Part shown: piece after piece, positions 53,071 to 62,005 of the stretch
Position numbering within the stretch: the stretch's first letter is position 1
How the letters are laid out: the number at the start of each line of letters is the position of its first letter
Source: Irineochytrium annulatum
Lineage: Eukaryota; Chytridiomycota; Chytridiomycetes; Chytridiales; Chytridiaceae
Direction: 5' to 3'
DNA length: 64,000 nt
Assembly (NCBI GenBank): GCA_027600665.1
Contig: JADGJL010000001.1
Location: 124,001 to 188,000 of the forward strand
Made by a program: the position numbers and the translations under genes
The notes under the pieces: generated by a model
Told to the model about the DNA's origin: nothing
What the model saw: only the letters and a program-made list of their open reading frames with translations
Databases searched by the model: none

Positions 53071-55323
53071 ATGCGTAAACGTTCAGAGGACAGTCAGCAG
53101 GTCTTCACACGGATTCTGATCGGCATTATCATCAGTACCGTCGCCACCTTGCTTGTGGCTTCTTCTATTTTGTATGTCAACTATAATCGGATTGCTCTTC
53201 GCCAGGTGTATCGTACCGATATGAACAGCCTTACACAAACCAGCCGTGAAGTAGCCAAAATGACCGAGACTGCGAAATCATTGTCATATCAGATTTATCA
53301 GGACTACACCATCTCATCATTACTGCTTTATTCCAAACCGAATATCTATGAGATTACATCGGCGATGGAGCAGCTCGACAACTACCGCATGTCCCTTCCC
53401 TTTATCGAATCTATCTATGTATATAACTCTAAAAGCAATGAATTTTTTATCAGTTCCAACGTGCGTAATGGGCAGCAGTCCGACTCGGAGATCGACGATC
53501 AGGGGATTACAAGCATCCTCCAACGCTTCCATGACTATAAACCTTTTGTTCCCATCCCGCGTACATATCAGGTCGGCTCTACTGAAGAAACAGAGGTCAA
53601 CAGCTACACTTATCTCTGTTACGACACGATCAATGACAACGCGAAATTAAACTATGCTGTCATCGTTAATATCAAGGATGATTGGCTCAGTCCGAACATG
53701 AATGCTGTGGATCAACCAGGCAAGACCTTTATCGTGAATGAGAATGGGGATCTATTATCCGACTTTGGTGATCGTTCATTGATGAAAAATCTCTCCAGCG
53801 AAGCTTTTATGAAGCCAATTATGCAGGATGCGGAGCATTCCGCTTATTTTACCGAGAAGGTCGACGGAGAAAAATCACTCATCACCTATACCGCTCCCGA
53901 TGATCTGGGCTGGCGTTATGTGAGAATAACACCGTATGATCTGATTACCTCAGATATACGGAGTATGCGCACACATACCGTTCTGTTTTGTGTTGGACTT
54001 CTCATCGCAGGGTTGCTGCTCTCTTACCTTGTATCCCGAAAACTATATCACCCTATTGATAAGGTGCTTGTTCGTTTACGTATGATGGAAGCAGAGCGAC
54101 GTGGCAGTCTTCATCTGTTACGGCAGGATTTTCTGCGTGGGGCCTTGCAGGGTCGTGAAACAGTAACTGGAGGTATGTTGGAAGAACGGATGAAGTTCTA
54201 CGGTTCCTCCATTGATGTTCAGCGTGCTTCCAGACTCGTATTGCTGCGTATTGATCATTTTACGGAATTCTGCGAAACGTATCGTGATGAGACCCAGCTT
54301 GTCAAATACGCCATGATGAACATTTGCACCGAGACAGCCGATCTCCACTATAATGCGGAAGCTGTGGATATGGGCGGTGATCTGATCACACTCATTTTCA
54401 ACGAGAAAGCGGAAGACCAGGAACTTGAGCAACCTGCTAACAACCGGATAGAAGAGCTGCTGCGCATGATGCAGGCTGCTGTGATGACCCATCTGAAATG
54501 CTCCATCTCCTGTACGATCGGCACGGAGGAAGATTCATTGGAAGACAGTATTGCTTCCTACACCAGATCAGCCGAAGCTTCACTGCATCGTTTATTCATG
54601 GGACCCGGCTGTCTGATCTATACTTCTGACATTATGGCTTATCACGCCAAAGAGTACGCATTCCCGGCAGGTAAGGAAAGACAGCTTGTCGATCATCTAA
54701 TGACAGGCAAGACGCAAGAAGCCAAGCAAGTCTATGCAGATATCGTCGGTGAAACAGCCGCTTATCCCTTCACCGTCTTCCAGCTGGCCTTATCCCATCT
54801 GACGATGACACTCAACCATGTACGAAATACCCTTAAGAAAAATAATCAACTCACGCTTGATTCAGTATCAGATGGACTCATGCTGCCTGTGAAAGAAGCG
54901 GAAGACATCAGTGAAGTGCATGAACACTTCTATCGTATGTTTGATGAGCTTGGTTCCAAAGTTGAGGAGAAACGTACACTGAAGCACGAAGAGTTGATTC
55001 GCAAAATCAACGGCATTATTGAGCGGGACTATGCGGACCCTAACCTATGTCTAACTTCTATTGCAGATGAGCTTAGCATGTCGCCCATCTATGTAAGCAG
55101 GCTCTACAAACAGCTCACCCTGAAAGGGTTAACGGACGTGATTAATGAAACCCGCATAGCCAAGGCTCAACATCTGCTGGTAGAGACAGAGAACTCCGTT
55201 GCCGATATTGCCGAGAGGACCGGATTCACCAACAGTTCCTATTTCTATCGCATGTTCAAAAAGTTCAACGGTGTTACACCGAACGATTATCGCCGCAAAG
55301 AGTTTCATTCAGAGAACTTTTGA
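53071..55323 (+). CDS. Membrane sensor / AraC-family transcriptional regulator (YesS-like)
   Basis: A 750-residue one-component regulator: transmembrane helix near residues 12-34, an extracytoplasmic sensory region (about 35-295), a second helix (about 300-325), a cytoplasmic part, and an AraC-type DNA-binding domain at the C-terminus (about 650-745; LTSIADELSMSPIYVSRLYKQ and VADIAERTGFTNSSYFYRMFKKFNGVTPNDYRR). Such proteins in Paenibacillus sense sugars outside and activate adjacent transport genes. Divergent to the transporter here. AGGGGG precedes the ATG. Confidence 0.93.
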   Translation: MRKRSEDSQQVFTRILIGIIISTVATLLVASSILYVNYNRIALRQVYRTDMNSLTQTSREVAKMTETAKSLSYQIYQDYTISSLLLYSKPNIYEITSAMEQLDNYRMSLPFIESIYVYNSKSNEFFISSNVRNGQQSDSEIDDQGITSILQRFHDYKPFVPIPRTYQVGSTEETEVNSYTYLCYDTINDNAKLNYAVIVNIKDDWLSPNMNAVDQPGKTFIVNENGDLLSDFGDRSLMKNLSSEAFMKPIMQDAEHSAYFTEKVDGEKSLITYTAPDDLGWRYVRITPYDLITSDIRSMRTHTVLFCVGLLIAGLLLSYLVSRKLYHPIDKVLVRLRMMEAERRGSLHLLRQDFLRGALQGRETVTGGMLEERMKFYGSSIDVQRASRLVLLRIDHFTEFCETYRDETQLVKYAMMNICTETADLHYNAEAVDMGGDLITLIFNEKAEDQELEQPANNRIEELLRMMQAAVMTHLKCSISCTIGTEEDSLEDSIASYTRSAEASLHRLFMGPGCLIYTSDIMAYHAKEYAFPAGKERQLVDHLMTGKTQEAKQVYADIVGETAAYPFTVFQLALSHLTMTLNHVRNTLKKNNQLTLDSVSDGLMLPVKEAEDISEVHEHFYRMFDELGSKVEEKRTLKHEELIRKINGIIERDYADPNLCLTSIADELSMSPIYVSRLYKQLTLKGLTDVINETRIAKAQHLLVETENSVADIAERTGFTNSSYFYRMFKKFNGVTPNDYRRKEFHSENF

Positions 55324-55367
55324 AATCATCCCAGACGTGATTTTTAGGAGCACTTCACAACGCCAAA

Positions 55368-55413
55368 AAGAGCGACCTATGAGAATGAACCATTCCCCTC
55401 ATGTGTCGCTCTT
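55368..55413. terminator. Bidirectional terminator between the AraC-type and trmB genes
   Basis: AAGAGCGAC/GTCGCTCTT stem with a 28-base loop that has a further GAG/CTC pair; A- and T-runs flank it. Confidence 0.75.
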
Positions 55414-55442
55414 CTTTAATGAGTTTAAGTTAGATTTCGATT

Positions 55443-56198
55443 TTATTCCTGTTCCTGACCTTCACCAGACTCATCTGTCGCTTCGCGAACTTTATACTTG
55501 TCCAGACGTGTCTGCTGATACTCACGCAGTGCCTCTTCACCCACAATCACTTCAACCCGGTGAATGTTCATGCCTTTGCCCATGAATTTCTGCTCATACT
55601 CGGTCATCACATGTTCTTCGTTAAGTCCATCGCGATGCAGGTTCAAAGACAGATTCGTCATTTGCAGACCAAAGTCGGCAATGGCGTTGAGTGAGAAATC
55701 AAACAGCGTCTCCGAATCGGTTTTGAAATGAATCTGTCCTTTTGCATTAAGCAATTCCGTGTATTTCTTCAGGAAGCGCGGGTGCGTCAACCGGCGACGT
55801 GCATGCTTTGCTTTTGGCCACGGATCGCTGAAGTTCAAATAAATGCGTTCCAGTTCTTCCGGTTCAAAAACTTCCTCGATCTGTTCAATGTTTGCCAGCG
55901 CAAGCTTCAGGTTCGGAGGTGTCTCCACATCTGCCTGGCTCCACGCATTCCGAGCTTTCTCACTGGCACGACGCACCAGCTCATCATACATATCAATACC
56001 GATGAAATTAAATTCCGGATATTTATAACTCATTTGGCTGATAAATTGACCTTTACCCATACCAAATTCCACGAAGATCGGATGGTCATTGCCAAACAGT
56101 TCAGACCATTTTCCTTTATGTTGCTTGGGGTCCAGTACAACAAGATCAACTTGTTGCTCCAGATTTTCTCTTATCCCTTTTCTGCCACGTAAACGCAT
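55443..56198 (-). CDS. trmB: tRNA (guanine-N7-)-methyltransferase
   Basis: A 251-residue SAM-dependent methyltransferase making m7G46 in tRNA. SAM motif VEFGMGKGQFISQM, GIDMYDELVRRASEK, LNFSDPWPKAKHARRRLTHPRFL and KTDSETLF. The C-terminal tail ESGEGQEQE is an unusual acidic extension. ATG at 56198 follows CGGAGG; the frame extends to 56306 but that part is outside the family. Confidence 0.96.
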   Translation of the reverse strand: MRLRGRKGIRENLEQQVDLVVLDPKQHKGKWSELFGNDHPIFVEFGMGKGQFISQMSYKYPEFNFIGIDMYDELVRRASEKARNAWSQADVETPPNLKLALANIEQIEEVFEPEELERIYLNFSDPWPKAKHARRRLTHPRFLKKYTELLNAKGQIHFKTDSETLFDFSLNAIADFGLQMTNLSLNLHRDGLNEEHVMTEYEQKFMGKGMNIHRVEVIVGEEALREYQQTRLDKYKVREATDESGEGQEQE

Positions 56199-56276
56199 TT
56201 TATTCCTCCGTTTGTCCCATACTTGTCTCAGACCTATTTTGCCGAAGAACTGGCAAATTGTAAAGAGCAATGAAAA

Positions 56277-56321
56277 GGGAATCTTCGGATCTGCCACTTT
56301 GGGCAAATCTCAAAGATTCCC
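56277..56321 (-). terminator. Terminator after the 66-residue gene
   Basis: GGGAATCTT/AAGATTCCC arms with an inner AGAT/ATCT-like pairing and minus-strand CCCTTTTC. It lies between the small gene and trmB. Confidence 0.7.
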
Positions 56322-56350
56322 TCTTCGATTTATTTGGAATTGGGGTCCAA

Positions 56351-56551
56351 CTACTTTAGTAGTTCATAGTCTACCTTATCTTGGTGTGAAAAATCAAATG
56401 TCTTTTCGAAAGCATCGCGAACTTTTTGTCTTGCAGCCGCTTTCACTTTCGGATTTCCATTAAAACGAACACCCGTTAAAGCCAGTGCTTCCTCTGCCGT
56501 CAATTCAACAGACACATGATTCAATTCATTGTTTTTTACTTGGGAATTCAT
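56351..56551 (-). CDS. 66-residue protein of unknown function
   Basis: A charged, mostly helical protein (MNSQVKNNELNHVSVELTAEEALALTGVRFNGNPKVKAAARQKVRDAFEKTF...). GAGGTGAT precedes the ATG. It is followed by a clear terminator, which supports it as a real gene. No motif is recognised. Confidence 0.65.
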   Translation of the reverse strand: MNSQVKNNELNHVSVELTAEEALALTGVRFNGNPKVKAAARQKVRDAFEKTFDFSHQDKVDYELLK

Positions 56552-56868
56552 TCATATCACCTCACGGTATAGTATGGTCCATGACGTCAACATTGATTCA
56601 AATGCTATGATGAATAGTACCCATTAGATGGTGTCTGACGCTGATTTAAATATAACATAAGGTGTAAACTATAGCAAGGAGAAAACCTTGATTTTACGGC
56701 CTATTTTGCGTTTTGGTTCCCTTTTTTTTTAGTTTTTTGATACAATGATAAAAGTTCATGAAGACACCTATAATCGCTATCCATCGTCTATGACGGAAAT
56801 CGCATAGCGCTTCTTCTTTTGTTCACGTATGATTACTGTAATTAGACAGCCAAAGGAGTACCTTGAAG
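56552..56868 (+). other. Intergenic region before ytqA
   Basis: About 317 bases with no gene. A TACAAT hexamer after a run of T (near 56740) is a possible -10 of the ytqA-mnmM unit; its -35 is poor. Confidence 0.35.
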
Positions 56869-57822
56869 ATGAATGCACCTGCATTACAGTCCCCTCTCCT
56901 GTGGGGAGATAAACGATTCCATACCTGGAATTATGAGATGCGAGATCAATTCAACAATAAAGTTTTCAAAGTGATGCTGGATGCTGGATTCACCTGTCCC
57001 AACCGTGACGGTTCCATTGCCAAAGGTGGTTGTACCTTCTGCAGTGCGCGCGGATCAGGCGATTTTGCTGGCAGCAGACGTGAAGATCTGGTCACCCAAT
57101 TCAATACAATTCGAGATAAACAGCACCTCAAGTGGCCTACAGCCCATTATATTGGTTACTTCCAAGCCTATACGAACACATATGCTCCGGTTGAGGAGCT
57201 TCGCGAATATTTTGAAGAAATTTTAGAGCAACCAGGTGTTGTTGGTCTGTCCATCGCCACGCGCCCGGATTGTTTGCCAGATGACGTTGTTGATTATTTG
57301 GCTGAACTGAACGAGCGCACATACTTGTGGGTTGAGATGGGGCTTCAAACGATCCACGATTCCACATCAACATTGATTAATCGGGCGCACGACACGAAGT
57401 GTTACGAAGAAGCGGTTGAGAAACTGCGCAAACGAAATATACGTGTGTGCACACATATCATATACGGTCTGCCTCAAGAAACGCATGAGATGATGCTGGA
57501 CACAGGACGGGCAGTAGCCAATATGGATGTACAGGGCATCAAGATTCACCTGTTACATCTGATGCGTAAAACACCAATGGTAAAGCAATACGAAGCCGGT
57601 CTTTTACGTTTTCTCGATCAGGACGAGTATATCAAACTGATCGTAGATACATTGGAGATGCTCCCGCCAGAAATGATCGTACACCGCCTTACAGGCGACG
57701 CACCGCGTGATCTGCTGATTGGACCAATGTGGTCCATGAACAAATGGGAAGTATTGAACTCCATTGATCGTGAGCTGCGAGAGCGGGATTCATGGCAGGG
57801 TAAGTATTGGAGGCGAGCATAG
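56869..57822 (+). CDS. ytqA: Radical SAM protein YtqA (TIGR01212 family)
   Basis: A 317-residue radical SAM protein. The cluster loop is GFTCPNRDGSIAKGGCTFC (three cysteines, unusual spacing typical of the TIGR01212 family), followed by GYFQAYTNTYAP, ATRPDCLPDDVVDYL and VEMGLQTIHDSTS. In B. subtilis YtqA (also called MnmL) works with the next gene's product in wobble-uridine modification. The ATG at 56869 is preferred to an in-frame TTG at 56863 by spacing. The next gene begins immediately after its stop. Confidence 0.93.
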   Translation: MNAPALQSPLLWGDKRFHTWNYEMRDQFNNKVFKVMLDAGFTCPNRDGSIAKGGCTFCSARGSGDFAGSRREDLVTQFNTIRDKQHLKWPTAHYIGYFQAYTNTYAPVEELREYFEEILEQPGVVGLSIATRPDCLPDDVVDYLAELNERTYLWVEMGLQTIHDSTSTLINRAHDTKCYEEAVEKLRKRNIRVCTHIIYGLPQETHEMMLDTGRAVANMDVQGIKIHLLHLMRKTPMVKQYEAGLLRFLDQDEYIKLIVDTLEMLPPEMIVHRLTGDAPRDLLIGPMWSMNKWEVLNSIDRELRERDSWQGKYWRRA

Positions 57823-58407
57823 ATGGGCTTTCTTTCGGTTCTCAGCTGTGCTCATCAGTGGATTGCTTCCCGTCTGCAGCCAGGTGATCTGGCCATAGAT
57901 GCAACGGTTGGTACTGGGGCAGACACACTATTTTTGGCACAACAAGTAGGCAAACGTGGTCAAGTCATTGGATTCGATATTCAAAATGAAGCCCTTACGC
58001 TTGCACAGGCCCGGATTCGAAAACAAAACGACGAAGCCAAGCTTGGCTCCATCTCCATGCTTCAACTAAGTCATGATCGAATGGCAGAAGCCGTGCCGGA
58101 GTCATGGCTTGGTGCGGTTGGCGCAGTCATGTTTAATCTGGGGTATCTGCCTTCGGAAAATGCAGATTCCTCCATCATAACCAAGACTGACAGTACAATT
58201 GCTGCACTCGAGGCCGCACTCGCTTTATTACGTCCTCGCGGCATTATTACAGTTGTGCTCTATCCCGGTCATGACGGAGGCGCACAGGAAGCATCAGCCG
58301 TGTTGGAGTGGTCCTCTTCCCTGCCGGTAGAACAGGCACAGGTTGTGCTGTATCGCCAATTACAGCGAGAAACTTCTCCTTTTCTGATTGGCATTGAGAA
58401 AAAATAA
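57823..58407 (+). CDS. mnmM: tRNA wobble-uridine methyltransferase MnmM (YtqB)
   Basis: A 194-residue SAM-dependent methyltransferase: DLAIDATVGTGADTLFLAQQVGKRGQVIGFDIQNEAL (SAM motifs I-II), AVMFNLGYLP (motif IV) and GIITVVLYPGHDGG. It matches Bacillus YtqB, assigned as MnmM, which methylates nm5(s2)U at tRNA position 34. Its start abuts the ytqA stop, so the pair is translationally coupled. Confidence 0.92.
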   Translation: MGFLSVLSCAHQWIASRLQPGDLAIDATVGTGADTLFLAQQVGKRGQVIGFDIQNEALTLAQARIRKQNDEAKLGSISMLQLSHDRMAEAVPESWLGAVGAVMFNLGYLPSENADSSIITKTDSTIAALEAALALLRPRGIITVVLYPGHDGGAQEASAVLEWSSSLPVEQAQVVLYRQLQRETSPFLIGIEKK

Positions 58408-58596
58408 TTTCCTTTGTTCACCAAATACAATAAACTAGACACAATCGCAAGGTGAGCTGTTAACGGCTTCTCCTTCCTGCGATCTGTGTTCTAAATCTAC
58501 ATATGCAAACGTATTCACTTGTTTGTTCATGGCGATTACATGCCCATGACTGATTAAAGCGATCCACCATTTCATATACTAGAGGAGAGATTACTG

Positions 58597-59574
58597 ATGT
58601 CTACGCCATACCCATTACAATTCCAACCTGAATTCAAAGAACGTGTGTGGGGCGGTCGTGCGCTGGAGCAATTCGGCCTTACGCCCCCTGAAGGACATAT
58701 CGGAGAAGGCTGGATGATAGCCGATCATCCAAACGGTACAACCAAGGTATTAAATGGAGCACTAGCTGGCAAGGGTCTGGATGAAGTTCGTGAACAACTG
58801 GGCACCGAATGGCTTGGAACCAAAGGCGTTTCCGAAAAAGGCGGTCGTTTCCCCCTTCTGATTAAGCTGCTTGACTGCAACGATGACCTGTCCGTTCAGG
58901 TTCATCCCACAGACGAGTATGAGGCACTTCCTCCTGGCGAGCTTGGCAAAACAGAAATGTGGTATGTACTCGACGCAAAACCGGGCGCGCACATCATCTA
59001 CGGCCTGAATGAAGGCGTGGATCGGGCAACATTGAAAGAGGCATTGGAAAATGGCACGGTGATGGATACCCTTCGTCAAGTACCTGTAGAAGCTGGTGAT
59101 ACGTTCTTTATCCCTGCCGGAACCGTACATGCGCTCTGTGCAGGTGTCGTTGTCGCTGAGATTCAGCAAAACTCGGATACGACTTACCGGATTTACGATT
59201 ACAATCGTCCTGGACTGGATGGTAAACCACGTGAGTTGCATGTTGAAGACTCATTGAATGTCACCGCCTATGAGGGTGCAGGTGCTTCAACAATGAAAAC
59301 CAATAACGCTACTCCTGGTGAATGGCTCAAGCTTGCGGAATGTCCTTATTTTGTGGTGGAAAAAGGGGTTGTAACTGAACGCCGGGAACTCTCCACCAAT
59401 CCTGACAGCTTCACAATTCTCGTTGTCTGTGAAGGAGAAGGCACTTTGGAGTGGGCACATGCTGAATCAGACCGCATTGAATTGAAAGCTGGACAGTGTT
59501 ATCTCTTGCCAGCCAATCTGGGTTCTTATACTTTAAACGGGAATACTACTGTTCTTCGCTCTTATCTGCCATAA
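58597..59574 (+). CDS. manA: Mannose-6-phosphate isomerase
   Basis: A 325-residue Zn-dependent isomerase interconverting fructose-6-P and mannose-6-P. Metal-ligand motifs: VQVHPTDEY, GKTEMWYVLD and AGTVHALCAG; N-terminal PLQFQPEFKERVWGG; IYDYNRPGLDG. Short Bacillus-type ManA. AGAGGAG precedes the ATG. It links the sugar pools to glycan and cell-wall precursors; apparently monocistronic or with the hydrolase 40 bases on. Confidence 0.95.
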   Translation: MSTPYPLQFQPEFKERVWGGRALEQFGLTPPEGHIGEGWMIADHPNGTTKVLNGALAGKGLDEVREQLGTEWLGTKGVSEKGGRFPLLIKLLDCNDDLSVQVHPTDEYEALPPGELGKTEMWYVLDAKPGAHIIYGLNEGVDRATLKEALENGTVMDTLRQVPVEAGDTFFIPAGTVHALCAGVVVAEIQQNSDTTYRIYDYNRPGLDGKPRELHVEDSLNVTAYEGAGASTMKTNNATPGEWLKLAECPYFVVEKGVVTERRELSTNPDSFTILVVCEGEGTLEWAHAESDRIELKAGQCYLLPANLGSYTLNGNTTVLRSYLP

Positions 59575-59615
59575 ATCAAGCTCATATGTAACCTGTGAAG
59601 GAGGAATTACACGAG

Positions 59616-60596
59616 ATGCAGGAATCTACCTTTGCCTTGGTTGCTAGTGAAGGTACCCGTATTCATGTGTACCGCTGGCTTCCCGATCCGGAATGCGACG
59701 TTAAGGGTGTAGTGCAAATTGCACATGGCATGGGCGAGACGGCCGCCAGATACGCGGAATTTGCCAGCGTTCTTACTGAAAATGGCTATGCGGTCTATGC
59801 CAATGACCATCGGGGTCATGGCAAAACTGTGGAGAATGCCAAGCTACTCGGCAATGCTGGTGTCGATGCCTTCCGCTGGATGGCAAGTGATATGATTAAT
59901 CTCGGCGAGGTAGCCGCCAAGGAGAATCCTGGGGTGCCCTTGTTTCTAATGGGACATAGCATGGGCTCATTCTTGGTACAACATCTCATGTACGCTGGTC
60001 ATGAGCAGTACCATGCCTTTATTCTATCCGGGACGAATGGTAGACGTGGTCTGCTACGGTTTGGAGAGAAGCTGGCCTTCTTGCAATGCGGCATTCAGGG
60101 GGATACTCATCCCAGCATGCTGCTCAACGCGATTGTATTTGGTGGATTTAACCGCTCTTTCCGCCCTGCAACGACACCGTTTGATTGGTTGTCCCGGGAC
60201 GCACAAGAGGTTCAGCGATTCATTGATGATCCCCTGTGCGGGGCAGTCTGTACAGCAGGCTTTTTCCGCGACTTCTTCAAATTGCTGCTCGAAGTCCATC
60301 TTCCACACAATATGGAGCGCATACCCAAACACAAACCCGTATATCTGTTCTCAGGTGAAAAGGACCCCGTTGGACTTCATGGCAAAGGTGTTCTTAATCT
60401 GGTCTCCCAGTACAAGAATCTTCAACTGGAGAATATTGAGTATCGCCTGTATCCGGGTGGACGCCACGAAATGCTGCATGAGATCAACCGAACAGAAGTG
60501 GCTCAGCATGTTGTAGACTGGCTAGAGCGGAATACCCCTGGCTCGAATACACACGATAGTCCTGTGAGTTCTACTGAAATGGCTGACTCTATATAA
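59616..60596 (+). CDS. Alpha/beta hydrolase (monoacylglycerol-lipase-like)
   Basis: A 326-residue serine hydrolase. QIAHGMGETAARY (oxyanion region), YANDHRGHG, nucleophile elbow GHSMGS, acid near FSGEKDPVG, and His near YPGGRHEMLHE give the triad. Resembles bacterial lysophospholipase/monoglyceride lipase. The ATG at 59616 follows AAGGAGG; the GTG at 59595 overlaps the ribosome site and is rejected. Confidence 0.9.
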   Translation: MQESTFALVASEGTRIHVYRWLPDPECDVKGVVQIAHGMGETAARYAEFASVLTENGYAVYANDHRGHGKTVENAKLLGNAGVDAFRWMASDMINLGEVAAKENPGVPLFLMGHSMGSFLVQHLMYAGHEQYHAFILSGTNGRRGLLRFGEKLAFLQCGIQGDTHPSMLLNAIVFGGFNRSFRPATTPFDWLSRDAQEVQRFIDDPLCGAVCTAGFFRDFFKLLLEVHLPHNMERIPKHKPVYLFSGEKDPVGLHGKGVLNLVSQYKNLQLENIEYRLYPGGRHEMLHEINRTEVAQHVVDWLERNTPGSNTHDSPVSSTEMADSI

Positions 60597-60630
60597 TAGA
60601 GCCGCAACAATACAATACTTTCGATAGCAA

Positions 60631-60687
60631 AAGAAACCCCTGAATCGGATGTACAGCTCACGCTGCGCTCCAATTCAGGGGTTTCTT
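60631..60687. terminator. Bidirectional terminator between the hydrolase and sucB genes
   Basis: 15-bp stem AAGAAACCCCTGAAT/ATTCAGGGGTTTCTT with a 27-base loop. Confidence 0.85.
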
Positions 60688-60728
60688 GTTAAGCGATATG
60701 AATAATAGCCTTGATCAAACGTTATGGA

Positions 60729-62000
60729 TTAACCTTCAATCAACAGTGATTCCGGGTCTTCAAGCAGTTCTTTCACGGTCACAAGGAAACGTACAGCTTC
60801 ACTGCCGTCGATAATTCGGTGATCGTAAGATAGCGCGATGTACATCATTGGACGGTTTTCCATCCGCTCTGCATCAATCGCCACTGGACGAAGCTGGATC
60901 TTATGCATCCCCAGAATACCCACTTGTGGTGTATTCAGAATTGGCGTAGATAACAAGGAACCGAATGTTCCACCATTCGTGATGGTGAACGTTCCACCTT
61001 GTAGATCAGATAACGCCAGTGTGTTGGAACGAGCTTTGGATGCCAGGTCCGCAATGCTCTTCTCAATCTCGGCAAAGCCCAGTCGATCGGCATCACGTAC
61101 AACCGGTACAACCAGTCCTTCTTTCGCAGATACGGCAATGCCGATGTCATAATACTTTTTGAGTACAACATCTTCGCCATCAATCTCTGCGTTAATTGTA
61201 GGGAATTTTTTCAGAGCTCCCACAACTGCTTTGGTGAAGAAGGACATGAACCCGAGGTTAATCTCATGTTTCTCTTTGAACTTGTCCTTACGGCGTTTAC
61301 GTACATCCATAATCGCAGTCATATCCACTTCATTGAACGTAGTCAACATGGCTGCAGTCTGCTGAGCCTCTACCAGACGTTTGGCAATGGTCGCACGACG
61401 GCGAGACATCCGCTGACGCTCCACTGGTTTGGTATAAGTAGAACTTCCAGCTGCCGGAGCACTTGGTGCCGCAGGAGCTTTATTGGCAGGTGGAGCTGCC
61501 GGAGCAGGTGCCTGATTGTTATGGCTCTTCACGTCGTCCTGGTATACCCGTCCAATTGGATCTTTGCTCTGAACCTGATCCAACTCGATACCACGTTCAC
61601 GTGCAAGCTTGCGAGCGGACGGTGAAGCCGTTTTGGCGCTGTCGGATGATTCCGGTGCCGCAGCAACAGGTGCTGTTGGTGTTGGTGCTTCAGGTGCAGG
61701 AGTAGCGGCCTTTTTCTCTTCTGCCGCCGCCGGTTCGGAAGCGGGTGCACCGCTTCCTCCTCCAGAGCCAGCTGAGAGTGTACCGATCGTTTCACCGATC
61801 TCTACCGTCTCTCCTTCCTGACGAATGATCTTCTCCAGCACGCCACTTTCTTCTGCGCTGATCTCGATATTTACTTTATCCGTTTCCAGTTCAAGAAGCA
61901 CATCACCCTGATTAACGGTTTCCCCTTCTTTAACCATCCATCTGGATACAGTTCCCTCAGTTATTGACTCACCCATTGCAGGTACTTTAATTTCACTCAC
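60729..62000 (-). CDS. sucB: Dihydrolipoyllysine-residue succinyltransferase (E2 of 2-oxoglutarate dehydrogenase)
   Basis: A 423-residue E2. N-terminal lipoyl domain (about 1-75) with the modified Lys in [12 protein letters not shown]; an Ala/Pro-rich flexible linker; an E3-binding domain (about 125-160, [19 protein letters not shown]); a Pro/Ala linker; and the catalytic domain (about 195-423) with DHRIIDG. It transfers succinyl to CoA in the TCA cycle. It follows sucA after 5 bases. Confidence 0.96.
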   Translation of the reverse strand: MSEIKVPAMGESITEGTVSRWMVKEGETVNQGDVLLELETDKVNIEISAEESGVLEKIIRQEGETVEIGETIGTLSAGSGGGSGAPASEPAAAEEKKAATPAPEAPTPTAPVAAAPESSDSAKTASPSARKLARERGIELDQVQSKDPIGRVYQDDVKSHNNQAPAPAAPPANKAPAAPSAPAAGSSTYTKPVERQRMSRRRATIAKRLVEAQQTAAMLTTFNEVDMTAIMDVRKRRKDKFKEKHEINLGFMSFFTKAVVGALKKFPTINAEIDGEDVVLKKYYDIGIAVSAKEGLVVPVVRDADRLGFAEIEKSIADLASKARSNTLALSDLQGGTFTITNGGTFGSLLSTPILNTPQVGILGMHKIQLRPVAIDAERMENRPMMYIALSYDHRIIDGSEAVRFLVTVKELLEDPESLLIEG

Positions 62001-62005
62001 AGCTC

